Of a stretch of 64,000 nucleotides of DNA, positions 40,335 to 48,163 are shown piece after piece. Within the stretch, counting starts at the first letter, position 1. Every line of letters begins with the position of its first letter. A program made the translations under genes and the position numbers. The notes below the pieces were generated by a model. That model had not been told where the DNA came from. It saw only the letters and a program-made list of their open reading frames with translations, and did no database searches. Origin of the DNA: Amycolatopsis regifaucium (GTDB lineage Bacteria; Actinomycetota; Actinomycetes; Mycobacteriales; Pseudonocardiaceae); NCBI RefSeq assembly GCF_001613935.1, contig NZ_LQCI01000012.1, forward strand, positions 1-64,000, written 5' to 3'.

Positions 40335-41801
40335 GTGAACAAGGTGGTCGCCGGGCAGGCGGTTGCGGGGAAGAGCACTGCGATGCAGAACGCCGTGGCG
40401 GAGCTGATGCGGATCTCCCCGTTGGCGGACGAGCTCGCGAAGCTCTTCGCCAAGGCCGGTTACCGCCTGTACCTGGTCGGCGGAAGCGTCCGCGACATGA
40501 TGCTCGACAGGCTGTCGAGCGATCTCGACTTCACCACCGACGCGCGGCCGGACCAGGTGCTGAAGATCGTCGGCGCCTGGGGTGACGCGGTCTGGGACGT
40601 CGGCATCGCGTTCGGCACGGTCGGCGTGACCAAACAGGGCATGACCCTGGAGATCACGACGTTCCGCGCCGACAGTTACGACCGCGTCGGCCGCAACCCC
40701 GAGGTCACCTTCGGCGACAGCATCGAGGGCGACCTGCTCCGCCGCGACTTCACGGTCAACGCGATGGCGATCGACCTGGCGAACCAGACCTTCGTCGACC
40801 CGCACAACGGGCTCCAGGCGCTGCGGGACCGGGTGCTCGACACGCCCGCGACGCCGCAGGAGTCCTTCGCCGACGACCCGCTGCGCATGCTGCGTGCCGC
40901 GCGTTTCTCCGCGCAGCTCGGGTTCACCGCGGCGCCGCGGGTCATCGACGCGATGACGTCGATGGCCGAGGAGATCGACCGGATCACCGCCGAGCGCGTC
41001 CAGGCCGAGCTGTCGAAGCTGCTGCTCGCCGCCGACCCCCGGCCCGGGATCGAGTTGCTGGTCGAGACCGGCCTCGCCGACCGCGTGCTGCCCGAGGTGT
41101 CCGGCATGCGGCTGGCGATCGACGAGCACCACCAGCACAAGGACGTCTACCAGCACTCGCTGACCGTGCTCGAGCAGGCGATCGACCTGGAGAAATCGCA
41201 CGAACCGACGTCGGAACCAGATCTGATCCTGCGGCTCGCGGCGCTCCTGCACGACATCGGCAAGCCGGCGACGCGCGAGTTCCAGCCCGGCGGCGGCGTG
41301 AGCTTCCACCACCACGAGGTCGTCGGCGCGAAGATGGCCCGCAAGCGTTTGCGTGCCCTGAAGTTCTCGAAGGAGATCGTCCAGGACGTCAGTCAGCTCG
41401 TGTTCCTGCACCTGCGGTTCCACGGGTACGGCAAGGGCGAGTGGACGGATTCGGCGGTGCGGCGCTACGTCACCGACGCCGGTGACCTGCTGCCCCGGCT
41501 GCACAAACTGGTGCGTGCCGACTGCACCACGCGCAACCGGAAGAAGGCGGCGGCGCTGCAGGCGACCTACGACGACCTCGAGCGGCGGATCGAAGCGATC
41601 CAGGCGCAGGAGGACCTCGACCGGGTCCGGCCGGACCTCAACGGCGAAGAGATCATGCGGATCCTCGGCCTCAAGCCGGGTCCGGACGTCGGCAAGGCGT
41701 GGAAGTACCTGAAGGAACTGCGGCTCGACCGCGGTCCGCTGGAGCACGACGACGCCGTGGCCGAGTTGAAGAAGTGGGCCGCCGAGAACGGCATCGGCTG
41801 A
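40335..41801 (+). CDS. pcnA: CCA tRNA nucleotidyltransferase / poly(A) polymerase family
   Basis: A 488-residue class II nucleotidyltransferase: GG-x-VRD motif YLVGGSVRDMMLDRLSSDLD with catalytic acidic pair, RRDFTVNAMAID, DPLRMLRAARFSAQLGF for tRNA positioning, and a C-terminal HD domain (HKDVYQHSLTVLEQA, ALLHDIGKPAT). It adds or repairs tRNA 3' CCA, which matters here because the tRNAs in this window lack encoded CCA. GTG 40335 is used; ATG 40383 is an alternative. Corresponds to Rv3907c. Confidence 0.95.
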   Translation: MNKVVAGQAVAGKSTAMQNAVAELMRISPLADELAKLFAKAGYRLYLVGGSVRDMMLDRLSSDLDFTTDARPDQVLKIVGAWGDAVWDVGIAFGTVGVTKQGMTLEITTFRADSYDRVGRNPEVTFGDSIEGDLLRRDFTVNAMAIDLANQTFVDPHNGLQALRDRVLDTPATPQESFADDPLRMLRAARFSAQLGFTAAPRVIDAMTSMAEEIDRITAERVQAELSKLLLAADPRPGIELLVETGLADRVLPEVSGMRLAIDEHHQHKDVYQHSLTVLEQAIDLEKSHEPTSEPDLILRLAALLHDIGKPATREFQPGGGVSFHHHEVVGAKMARKRLRALKFSKEIVQDVSQLVFLHLRFHGYGKGEWTDSAVRRYVTDAGDLLPRLHKLVRADCTTRNRKKAAALQATYDDLERRIEAIQAQEDLDRVRPDLNGEEIMRILGLKPGPDVGKAWKYLKELRLDRGPLEHDDAVAELKKWAAENGIG

Positions 41802-41880
41802 GATGAACCCCGTTGGTCTCTGGATCCATCCGGCGTAAACGGAGATACTCCTGCCGATGCTCCGGGCAGGGGGAGAATCC

Positions 41881-43188
41881 ATGGCGAAGCGGCCGGCCGG
41901 TTTTCTGGTGACGTTGCTGCGTCGTGGCGCGCCCGCGCTGGCCACGGCGACGAGTGAGCTGTCCGACGAGGTCGGTGATCCGACGCCGATGCGGGCGCTC
42001 CAGCGCATCCAGCGGATGTCCGGCCCCGTCGACACGGCCTATCGCGACAATCTCCTGCTCAGGGCCGCCCGCTATGTCGCACTCGTGCCGCTGGTCTACC
42101 GGCTTTTCGCGGTGCCCGGCGCGTTCGCGGCCTACGCCTCCGCGCACGGGATGACCGGCATCGGCCCGGTCGGGTTGGTGACGCTGGGGTCGGTCGCGCT
42201 GAGTGCGTACGGGATCCGGTGGATGCTGCGGTCGGCGCCGTTCCAGCCGCAGAACGCGGTGAGACTGCTGGCCATCGACCTCGCGTTCACGCTGCTCGCG
42301 CCGCTGGCCATCGGCGCGCTCGTGCCGGGTTCGGTGTTCACCGAGGCGATGGCGGTGCCCGGCAAACATCTGCTCGGCGAGGTCGCGCTGCTGGCCTTGG
42401 CGCTGGGTATGCCTGCCGCCGCGGCGCTGGCCGTCGTCAGCTTCCCGGTCCGGATGCTCGCGTCGGTGTTCGGGACCGGCCACGGCGCGCCGTCCGACGC
42501 GCTGGCCACCCTCCCGTCGATCCTCGGCGTGCTCTTCACCGCGACCGGCGCGCTCGTCCTGATCGGGCTCGGCACCCGGCTCGCCCTCGCCTACGGCATC
42601 CGCAACGGCCGGATCGCCGAACGCGCCCGTCAGCATCGGATGCTGCACGACTCCGTGTTGCAGACCCTCGAAGTGATCGCGCTGACCGACAAGGGCGACC
42701 CCGCCCAGCGGCTCGCCGAGGTCCAGCGGCTGGCGCGAGCGCAGTCGATGGAGCTGCGGCGGACGATCGAAAGCGAGGCTTCGGAACGTTCGGAGGCAGG
42801 GTCGCGGCCGTTGGGCGAAAAGCTCGCGTCGCTGGCGGCGGAGATGGCGCGGGACGGTCTGCGCGCGCAGCTCGTGATCGCCGAACTCGACGACGACACC
42901 CTCTCGGAGGTCCGGCAGATCGCCATCCGCGACGCCGTCCGCGAGTCGCTGCGCAACACGCTCAAGCACGCCGGTACGGACAAGGTCGTCGTGCGGGTCG
43001 AGGAGCAGGAAGGCGGGGTCGCGGTGATCACCCGTGACCACGGCGCCGGGTTCAGTCTCGACTCACGGCCCGCCGGTTTCGGGATCAGCGAGTCCATCAC
43101 CGCCCGGCTGCACGAGGTCGGTGGGACGGCCAGGGTGGAGTCGGCTCCGGGCAATGGCACCCGAGTCACCCTTTGGGTGCCGTTCTGA
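41881..43188 (+). CDS. NarL-type sensor histidine kinase, orphan
   Basis: A 435-residue membrane kinase. About five transmembrane helices span residues 55-240. The HisKA_3 box is RMLHDSVLQTLEVIAL with phospho-accepting His256. The HATPase has an N-box (RDAVRESLRNTLKHA), G-boxes (DHGAGFSLDSRPAGFGI) and GNGTRVTLWVPF at the end. ATG 41881 is preferred because GGGGGAG lies 6 bases upstream. No response regulator gene is adjacent, which is unusual since NarL-type kinases normally sit beside one. Signal unknown. Confidence 0.88.
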   Translation: MAKRPAGFLVTLLRRGAPALATATSELSDEVGDPTPMRALQRIQRMSGPVDTAYRDNLLLRAARYVALVPLVYRLFAVPGAFAAYASAHGMTGIGPVGLVTLGSVALSAYGIRWMLRSAPFQPQNAVRLLAIDLAFTLLAPLAIGALVPGSVFTEAMAVPGKHLLGEVALLALALGMPAAAALAVVSFPVRMLASVFGTGHGAPSDALATLPSILGVLFTATGALVLIGLGTRLALAYGIRNGRIAERARQHRMLHDSVLQTLEVIALTDKGDPAQRLAEVQRLARAQSMELRRTIESEASERSEAGSRPLGEKLASLAAEMARDGLRAQLVIAELDDDTLSEVRQIAIRDAVRESLRNTLKHAGTDKVVVRVEEQEGGVAVITRDHGAGFSLDSRPAGFGISESITARLHEVGGTARVESAPGNGTRVTLWVPF

Positions 43189-43204
43189 CGGTAAACAGGA
43201 GAAC

Positions 43205-44056
43205 ATGAAGAAAACGGATGTCCTGGCCGAAGCGCTCACCGCGTATCGCGACGGTGACTGGGCCACGGCAGCGGACCTCGCCGGGCGTGCCGGGTCCACC
43301 CTCGGCAACGAACTGCACCGGTACCTGACCGAAGGCGGCGGCGGCCCGGTCTACGACCAGCCCGAAGCGTTCACCGCCTTCATCCGCGGAGGCGGGAACG
43401 TCCAGCTCTATCGCAAGCTCAGCGCGATGCTGGCCAAGCGATACGGCAGCGTCGGTTCCCTGCTCGACCTCGGCTGCGGGGACGGGCTCGCCGTCGTCCC
43501 CGCCCTCGAACAGGCCGACCGGCAGCCGGGCCGGATCGATCTGGTCGAGCCGTCGAGCGCGCTGCTCGCGGAAACGCGTGAGCAACTCGGCGGCACCCAT
43601 GGGCTGCACACCTGGGACGCCACCGCGCAGGAATTCCTCGCCCGCGACGACGACCGGAAGTGGCAGCTGACGCAGTCGACCTTCGCGCTCCAGTCGATCC
43701 CGACCGGCGAGCGGACCGAGGTCCTGCGGGCGCTCCGGCCTCGCACCGGCTGCCTGGTGCTGGCCGAGTTCGACGTCCCCGAGTACGACGAGAACTCAGA
43801 CGAATACCTGCTTTCCCTGGTCACCCGCTACGAACGCGGGATCTCGGAGTACGGCAAGAAGGCATCGCTGGTGGCGCAGGGATTCCTGCTGCCGATTTTG
43901 CTGGGGCTGGTCAAACCCGGGGCCGACCGGACGAACTGGGAGCAGCCCGCCACCGATTGGGCCTCGCAGCTCAAGGAAGCGGGCTTCACCGGCATCCGGA
44001 TCGAACCGCTGGCCGACTACTGGTGGTCTCCCGCGGTGCTCATCACCGCGTCCTGA
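43205..44056 (+). CDS. Class I SAM-dependent methyltransferase
   Basis: A 283-residue protein. An N-terminal helical part (about 1-60) precedes a Rossmann methyltransferase with motif I LLDLGCGDGLAVVPAL near residue 88 and motif II IDLVEPSSALL. Later motifs TQSTFALQSIP and CLVLAEFDVPEY fit the class. The substrate is unknown. An AGGAGAAC ribosome binding site precedes the ATG. It follows the histidine kinase by 16 bp and precedes the luciferase-like gene by 21 bp, so the three may share a transcript. Confidence 0.85.
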   Translation: MKKTDVLAEALTAYRDGDWATAADLAGRAGSTLGNELHRYLTEGGGGPVYDQPEAFTAFIRGGGNVQLYRKLSAMLAKRYGSVGSLLDLGCGDGLAVVPALEQADRQPGRIDLVEPSSALLAETREQLGGTHGLHTWDATAQEFLARDDDRKWQLTQSTFALQSIPTGERTEVLRALRPRTGCLVLAEFDVPEYDENSDEYLLSLVTRYERGISEYGKKASLVAQGFLLPILLGLVKPGADRTNWEQPATDWASQLKEAGFTGIRIEPLADYWWSPAVLITAS

Positions 44057-44077
44057 GTTTTGACTACCTTGGGGGAC

Positions 44078-45067
44078 ATGGGGATTCTGCTTTCCGCGCT
44101 GGAACTCGCCGTCGTCGAGGACGGTCGCGCGGCCACCGAAGTGCTCTCCTCGATGGCGGCCGTCGCCGGGAAGCTGGAAGAACTGGGCTACCACCGTCTC
44201 TGGATCGCCGAGCACCACGGCTCACCCGCCATCGCGACGGCGTCCCCGCCGGTGCTGGCCGCGCATCTGGCCGCGACGACTTCGGTGATCCGGATCGGTT
44301 CCGGCGGTGTGCTGGCACCGAACCACGCCCCGCTCGCGATCGCCGAACAGTTCGCCACGCTGTCGGCACTGCATCCCGGCCGGATCGACCTCGGCGTCGG
44401 CCGCGGCCCCGGCACCTTCGACGAGAAGATCATCCGCGCGCTGCGGCGGGGAGCGGAACCGGCGACGGACGACGAATACCGCGCCGACGTCGCGGAGCTG
44501 CTCCGGCATCTCGCCGGGGAGACCGGCATCCGCGTGCTGCCCGGGGCGGTGCCGACGCCGGAGCCGTGGCTGCTGTGTTCCAGCACGGCCGGTGCGCTGC
44601 TCGCCGCCGAACTCGGCCTGCCGATCGCGGCCGCGCACCACATCCGGCCGCAGCACACGGCCGAAGTACTGCAGACCTACCGGGAGAACTTCAAGCCGTC
44701 CCGGTGGCGTGAGAAGCCGTACGTGATCCTCGCCGTCGAGACCATCTGCGCGGACACCGACGCCGAAGCGGCGTACATCGCCGGGCCGTGCACGGTGATC
44801 AAGTCGTACCTGCTCAAGGGCGAGGGTGGCGATCTCGCCTTTCCGACCCTGGAGCAGGCGGCCGCGCACGAGTTCGTTCCGGAAACCGCCGAGACGATCG
44901 CGCAGTTCACCGCCGCCCAAGCGCACGGCGGACCGGAGAAGGTGGCGCGGTCGCTGAAGAACCTCGCCGCGGCCACCGGTGCCGACGAGCTGATGCTGAC
45001 GACACCGGTGTACGACGCCGGTGCGCGGGCGAGGTCCTACGAACTCGTCGCCAAGTACTGCATTTAG
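44078..45067 (+). CDS. LLM-class flavin-dependent oxidoreductase (MsnO8-like)
   Basis: A 329-residue luciferase-like TIM barrel: ELGYHRLWIAEHHGSPAIAT, TSVIRIGSGGVLAPNHAPL, EQFATLSALHPGRIDLGVGR and GLPIAAAHHIRPQ. The family couples FMN or F420 to oxidation of small molecules; substrate unknown. ATG 44078 follows GGGGGA; a TTG at 44060 is possible. It converges on the toxin operon, with only 4 bp between the stop codons and no visible terminator. Confidence 0.88.
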   Translation: MGILLSALELAVVEDGRAATEVLSSMAAVAGKLEELGYHRLWIAEHHGSPAIATASPPVLAAHLAATTSVIRIGSGGVLAPNHAPLAIAEQFATLSALHPGRIDLGVGRGPGTFDEKIIRALRRGAEPATDDEYRADVAELLRHLAGETGIRVLPGAVPTPEPWLLCSSTAGALLAAELGLPIAAAHHIRPQHTAEVLQTYRENFKPSRWREKPYVILAVETICADTDAEAAYIAGPCTVIKSYLLKGEGGDLAFPTLEQAAAHEFVPETAETIAQFTAAQAHGGPEKVARSLKNLAAATGADELMLTTPVYDAGARARSYELVAKYCI

Positions 45068-45071
45068 AGGA

Positions 45072-46997
45072 CTAAATGCGGCTGAGGGCGCCGGTTTCGA
45101 GGTGCTGGGCGATCGGCCGGGGCAGCACGTAGGCCACGGCCCCGCCCGGCGTCCCGTTCCACGGCGCGGTGATCCCGGTGACCACGCGCAGCGGACGCTG
45201 GAGGCGGTACAGGCGCCGATCCCGTTCGCGGTCCCCGGCCAGCGACGTCTCGACGAACCGCGCCGATTCCGCGTGCACGAGGTTGCCGGTCTCGTTCCCG
45301 AACCGCTGCACGGTGGCACCCGAGGGCAACACGATGATCCGCTTGCGGCGGAAGAAGTTCAGCGGCGGCTCGCCCCGCAGCGGCAGGATCGGCCAGTCGG
45401 CCGGGTTGTCGATTTCTTCGTTCGTACCGACCGATGCCCGTGCCGGATACAGCAGCAGGGTGCCGAGGAAGAACCGCGACGCCTCTTCGAGCTTGGCGAA
45501 CGCCACCGGCTCGTCCGTGGGCGGCCGCGACACCTCCCAGCCGTTCTCGGCGCGGCGCAGCGTCCAGACCCCCGGCTCCGGCACCGCGTTCGCGCCGATC
45601 CGGTAAGCCGTCGGCGCCACCCCGTGCTCGGCGAGCCGCTGGTACAGCACGTCCAGGAGCTCACCGGCCCGGATGTCGCGGGCAGGCTCACCGTCGCGCT
45701 CGACGCGGGTGCGGACGCTCTCGTCCGGAAGATCCGCGTCCGTCCGCGGCGGCCGCGGCTTGCCGACGATTTCCGCTTCGGCGGTCGCCCGCACCAGCTC
45801 GCCGACCAGCGGCGGCCGGAACCCGGCGGCCCGGATGTGCTCGATCAGCTCCGGTTCCGGCGGCACGCCGTACTTCCGGAGGTAGTGCGGGACGGCCGCG
45901 GGCCAGATCCAGACGCCGTCGGTGTGGAAGGCGTTCGGCACGTCCGGCGGACCGGTCGGGGTGAAGATGTCGGGCTGCGGCCCCGGCCGGGTCAGCGCCA
46001 CCGGGGAGCGGAAGAGGTAGTCGAGCACGCCGCGCAGCTGGTCCGGCGGTACCGGTGGCCGGTTGACGACCGGACGTTCGCCCTCGTTGTGCGCGTCGAC
46101 GACCTTCGCGTGCCGGAACACGATGTCCAGCGGCAGCCCCGCCTTGGCCGAGAGCCAGGCCGGGACGTGTTTCTTGTCGCGAGGGAAGATCGCCAGCTCG
46201 GCCGCGTACGCGCGCGGGGACGGCTTCCCGCCCTCGTTCGGCGGGATCCGCCAGGTCGGTTCCTGCTCGGAGTCGAAGTCGAAGTCGAAGTGCGATTCCG
46301 AGTCGAGCGTGAAGGTGCCCTGGAACCAGGTGCCGGTCTCGGGGTTGTGCATCGCCGCGCGCAGCCGGGCGAACAGCGTGCCGAGCCGCGGCGGAGCCGG
46401 GATCGACACCGACACCGGGCCGTTGCCCTCGTCACCGACCGAGCGGACTTCGAGTTCGGCGTAGTCGCCGACCTGCCGGAACTGGGCACCGACCCGTTGC
46501 CAGCCCGGCGGCAGCACACCGAGCAGCGTCCGGCCGATGGCGCGCAACAGCGCGGGCTGGTCACCCGTGCCGTTCACCGGCCGGGCGTCCGGCGCCTCGA
46601 CGAAATCGTGCCTGGTCTGCCACAACGCCGTCAGCCGCGACGGCGCGGCCGTGGTCGAGAAATCCGTCAGCCCCAGTTCGGCCGCGCGGGCCGCGTCGTC
46701 GCCCGCCCAGCGCAAGGTCAGCTCGCCGCCGCCGGTCCGCGGCGCGATCTGGAAGTGCTCGTCGTCGAACCGGCCGTACGTCTGCAGGCTGAAGGTCGCG
46801 CCGACCTCACCGTTCAACACCACGCGGGCCGCACGCCCGTCCCACTCGCGGTCGAACCCCTCGGGCGCCGCTTCCCCCGGCGGCGCGACGAGCAGCAGCG
46901 TGCCGTCTTCGGTCGACCGCTGGGCCGCGAAAACGGTGTCCCCCCATACGGCGTACAGGCCATCCGGCCGCTCCGCCGCTTGAACCCGGTAACGCAC
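45072..46997 (-). CDS. TNT-like (tuberculosis necrotizing toxin-related) protein A
   Basis: A 641-residue soluble protein, last gene of the toxin operon. The middle contains HTDGVWIWPAAVPHYLRKYG and a helical segment shared with TNT-like protein B. The C-terminal ~95 residues have the TNT (NAD glycohydrolase) layout: GATVQRFGNETGNLVH, RLYRLQRPLRVVTGITAPW and GTPGGAVAYVL. The Arg of RFG is kept, but the aromatic/Ser region after it, the His before YR and the Gln expected near GG-x-x-Y (here Ala) are not, so NADase activity is doubtful. GTG 46997 follows GGGAGGGGA. The role could be immunity, a decoy or a second effector. No secretion signal is seen. Confidence 0.7.
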   Translation of the reverse strand: MRYRVQAAERPDGLYAVWGDTVFAAQRSTEDGTLLLVAPPGEAAPEGFDREWDGRAARVVLNGEVGATFSLQTYGRFDDEHFQIAPRTGGGELTLRWAGDDAARAAELGLTDFSTTAAPSRLTALWQTRHDFVEAPDARPVNGTGDQPALLRAIGRTLLGVLPPGWQRVGAQFRQVGDYAELEVRSVGDEGNGPVSVSIPAPPRLGTLFARLRAAMHNPETGTWFQGTFTLDSESHFDFDFDSEQEPTWRIPPNEGGKPSPRAYAAELAIFPRDKKHVPAWLSAKAGLPLDIVFRHAKVVDAHNEGERPVVNRPPVPPDQLRGVLDYLFRSPVALTRPGPQPDIFTPTGPPDVPNAFHTDGVWIWPAAVPHYLRKYGVPPEPELIEHIRAAGFRPPLVGELVRATAEAEIVGKPRPPRTDADLPDESVRTRVERDGEPARDIRAGELLDVLYQRLAEHGVAPTAYRIGANAVPEPGVWTLRRAENGWEVSRPPTDEPVAFAKLEEASRFFLGTLLLYPARASVGTNEEIDNPADWPILPLRGEPPLNFFRRKRIIVLPSGATVQRFGNETGNLVHAESARFVETSLAGDRERDRRLYRLQRPLRVVTGITAPWNGTPGGAVAYVLPRPIAQHLETGALSRI

Positions 46998-47037
46998 GTG
47001 TCGTCCCCTCCCCAAGTTCCCCGAACCGGAGGTAAAT

Positions 47038-48159
47038 CTAGTAGGCCGGGTAGCGGGCGTACCACCGGTCGTCACCCGGGGCGCTTCCGCCGAACTCCGC
47101 GAGCGCGTCGTCCGCCAGCTGACCGATCACCTCGCTCAGTTCCAGCTCCACGAGCCAGTCCGTCTCGAGTTCTTCCTCCCCATACATCGCGCCGACGAGG
47201 TTCCCGCAGACGGAGCCCGTCGAGTCGCTGTCACCGCTGTGGTTCACCGACGCGAGCAGCGCGACGTTCGGGTCCGTGGTGCTCAGCGCGACGTAGACCG
47301 ACATGGAGAGCGCGGTTTCGCCGATGTTCCCCTGTCCCAGCGTTTCGAGCTTCTCCGGTGTCGGGGCCCCGTCCTCGGCCAGCGCGAGCGCCTGGTCCAG
47401 CGCGACGCTCTGCTCCTCGTGTCCCTGGTACTTCTCCAGTTCGACCCGTGCGGTCGCGACGGCGTCGAGCAGCGGTTTCCCGCGCAGCAGTTCGTGCACG
47501 ATCACCGCGAACGCACCCGACGAGAGATACCCGCTCGGGTGGCCGTGGGTCAGTGCCGCGCTCTCGGCACCGAGCCGGAAGACCTCGGCCAGGTCGTCCG
47601 ACCACAGCGCGACCGGTGCCGCGCGCATGATCCCGCCGCAGCCCTTCGAGTTGTTCACCGGCTTGTCCATGCCGGCGCGTACGCCGGTCTTGCCGTACGC
47701 CTCCAGCTCACTGAAGCAGGTCAGGCCGGGTGCGCGACGGCTGAACAGCTCGCGATTGGTGATCAGCCAGCCGTCCGGTTCGACGCTGGTGTCGTGCGGG
47801 CCGCGGGCCCTTTCCCACGAGACGCCCTGGGTGTGCAGCCAGCGCTGATACGCCTGCTGGAGGGACTGCTCGACGGGGACGGCGGCGGTAGTAAAGGTCC
47901 CTTGCTGCCGCCGCGCACCCGCATGGGCCCTGATCAGGCCTTCGAGGGTGAACAGCGTCATCTGGGTGTCGTCGGTGATCCGTCCGAGGCCGCCGTACGC
48001 GGGGATGAGGCCGGTGATCCCGGCGGGTCCGGCGATCTCCCGGATGCGGTCGATCGAATCGAATTCGGTCTTCGCGCCGAGCGCGTCACCGAGCGCTCCG
48101 GCGAACAGGCTGCCCCGCAGCCGCGACCTGGTCGCCGGATCCTGAAGCCACTCGCGCAT
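47038..48159 (-). CDS. ADP-ribosylglycohydrolase (intact)
   Basis: A 373-residue ARH-family enzyme. Opening motif LRGSLFAGALGDALGAKTEF; first metal motif GRITDDTQMTLF; CGGIMRAAPVAL; second metal motif NHSGDSDSTGSVCGNLVGA. All acidic metal ligands of the DraG/ARH fold are present, so hydrolysis of ADP-ribose from Arg or Ser is expected. ATG 48159 lies 2 bp past the upstream stop. In this operon it is the natural candidate to reverse ADP-ribosylation by the toxin's ART domains. A dispersed-repeat core (47893-47906) lies inside the gene and encodes RRQQGTFTT. Confidence 0.9.
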   Translation of the reverse strand: MREWLQDPATRSRLRGSLFAGALGDALGAKTEFDSIDRIREIAGPAGITGLIPAYGGLGRITDDTQMTLFTLEGLIRAHAGARRQQGTFTTAAVPVEQSLQQAYQRWLHTQGVSWERARGPHDTSVEPDGWLITNRELFSRRAPGLTCFSELEAYGKTGVRAGMDKPVNNSKGCGGIMRAAPVALWSDDLAEVFRLGAESAALTHGHPSGYLSSGAFAVIVHELLRGKPLLDAVATARVELEKYQGHEEQSVALDQALALAEDGAPTPEKLETLGQGNIGETALSMSVYVALSTTDPNVALLASVNHSGDSDSTGSVCGNLVGAMYGEEELETDWLVELELSEVIGQLADDALAEFGGSAPGDDRWYARYPAY

Positions 48160-48163
48160 GTCT

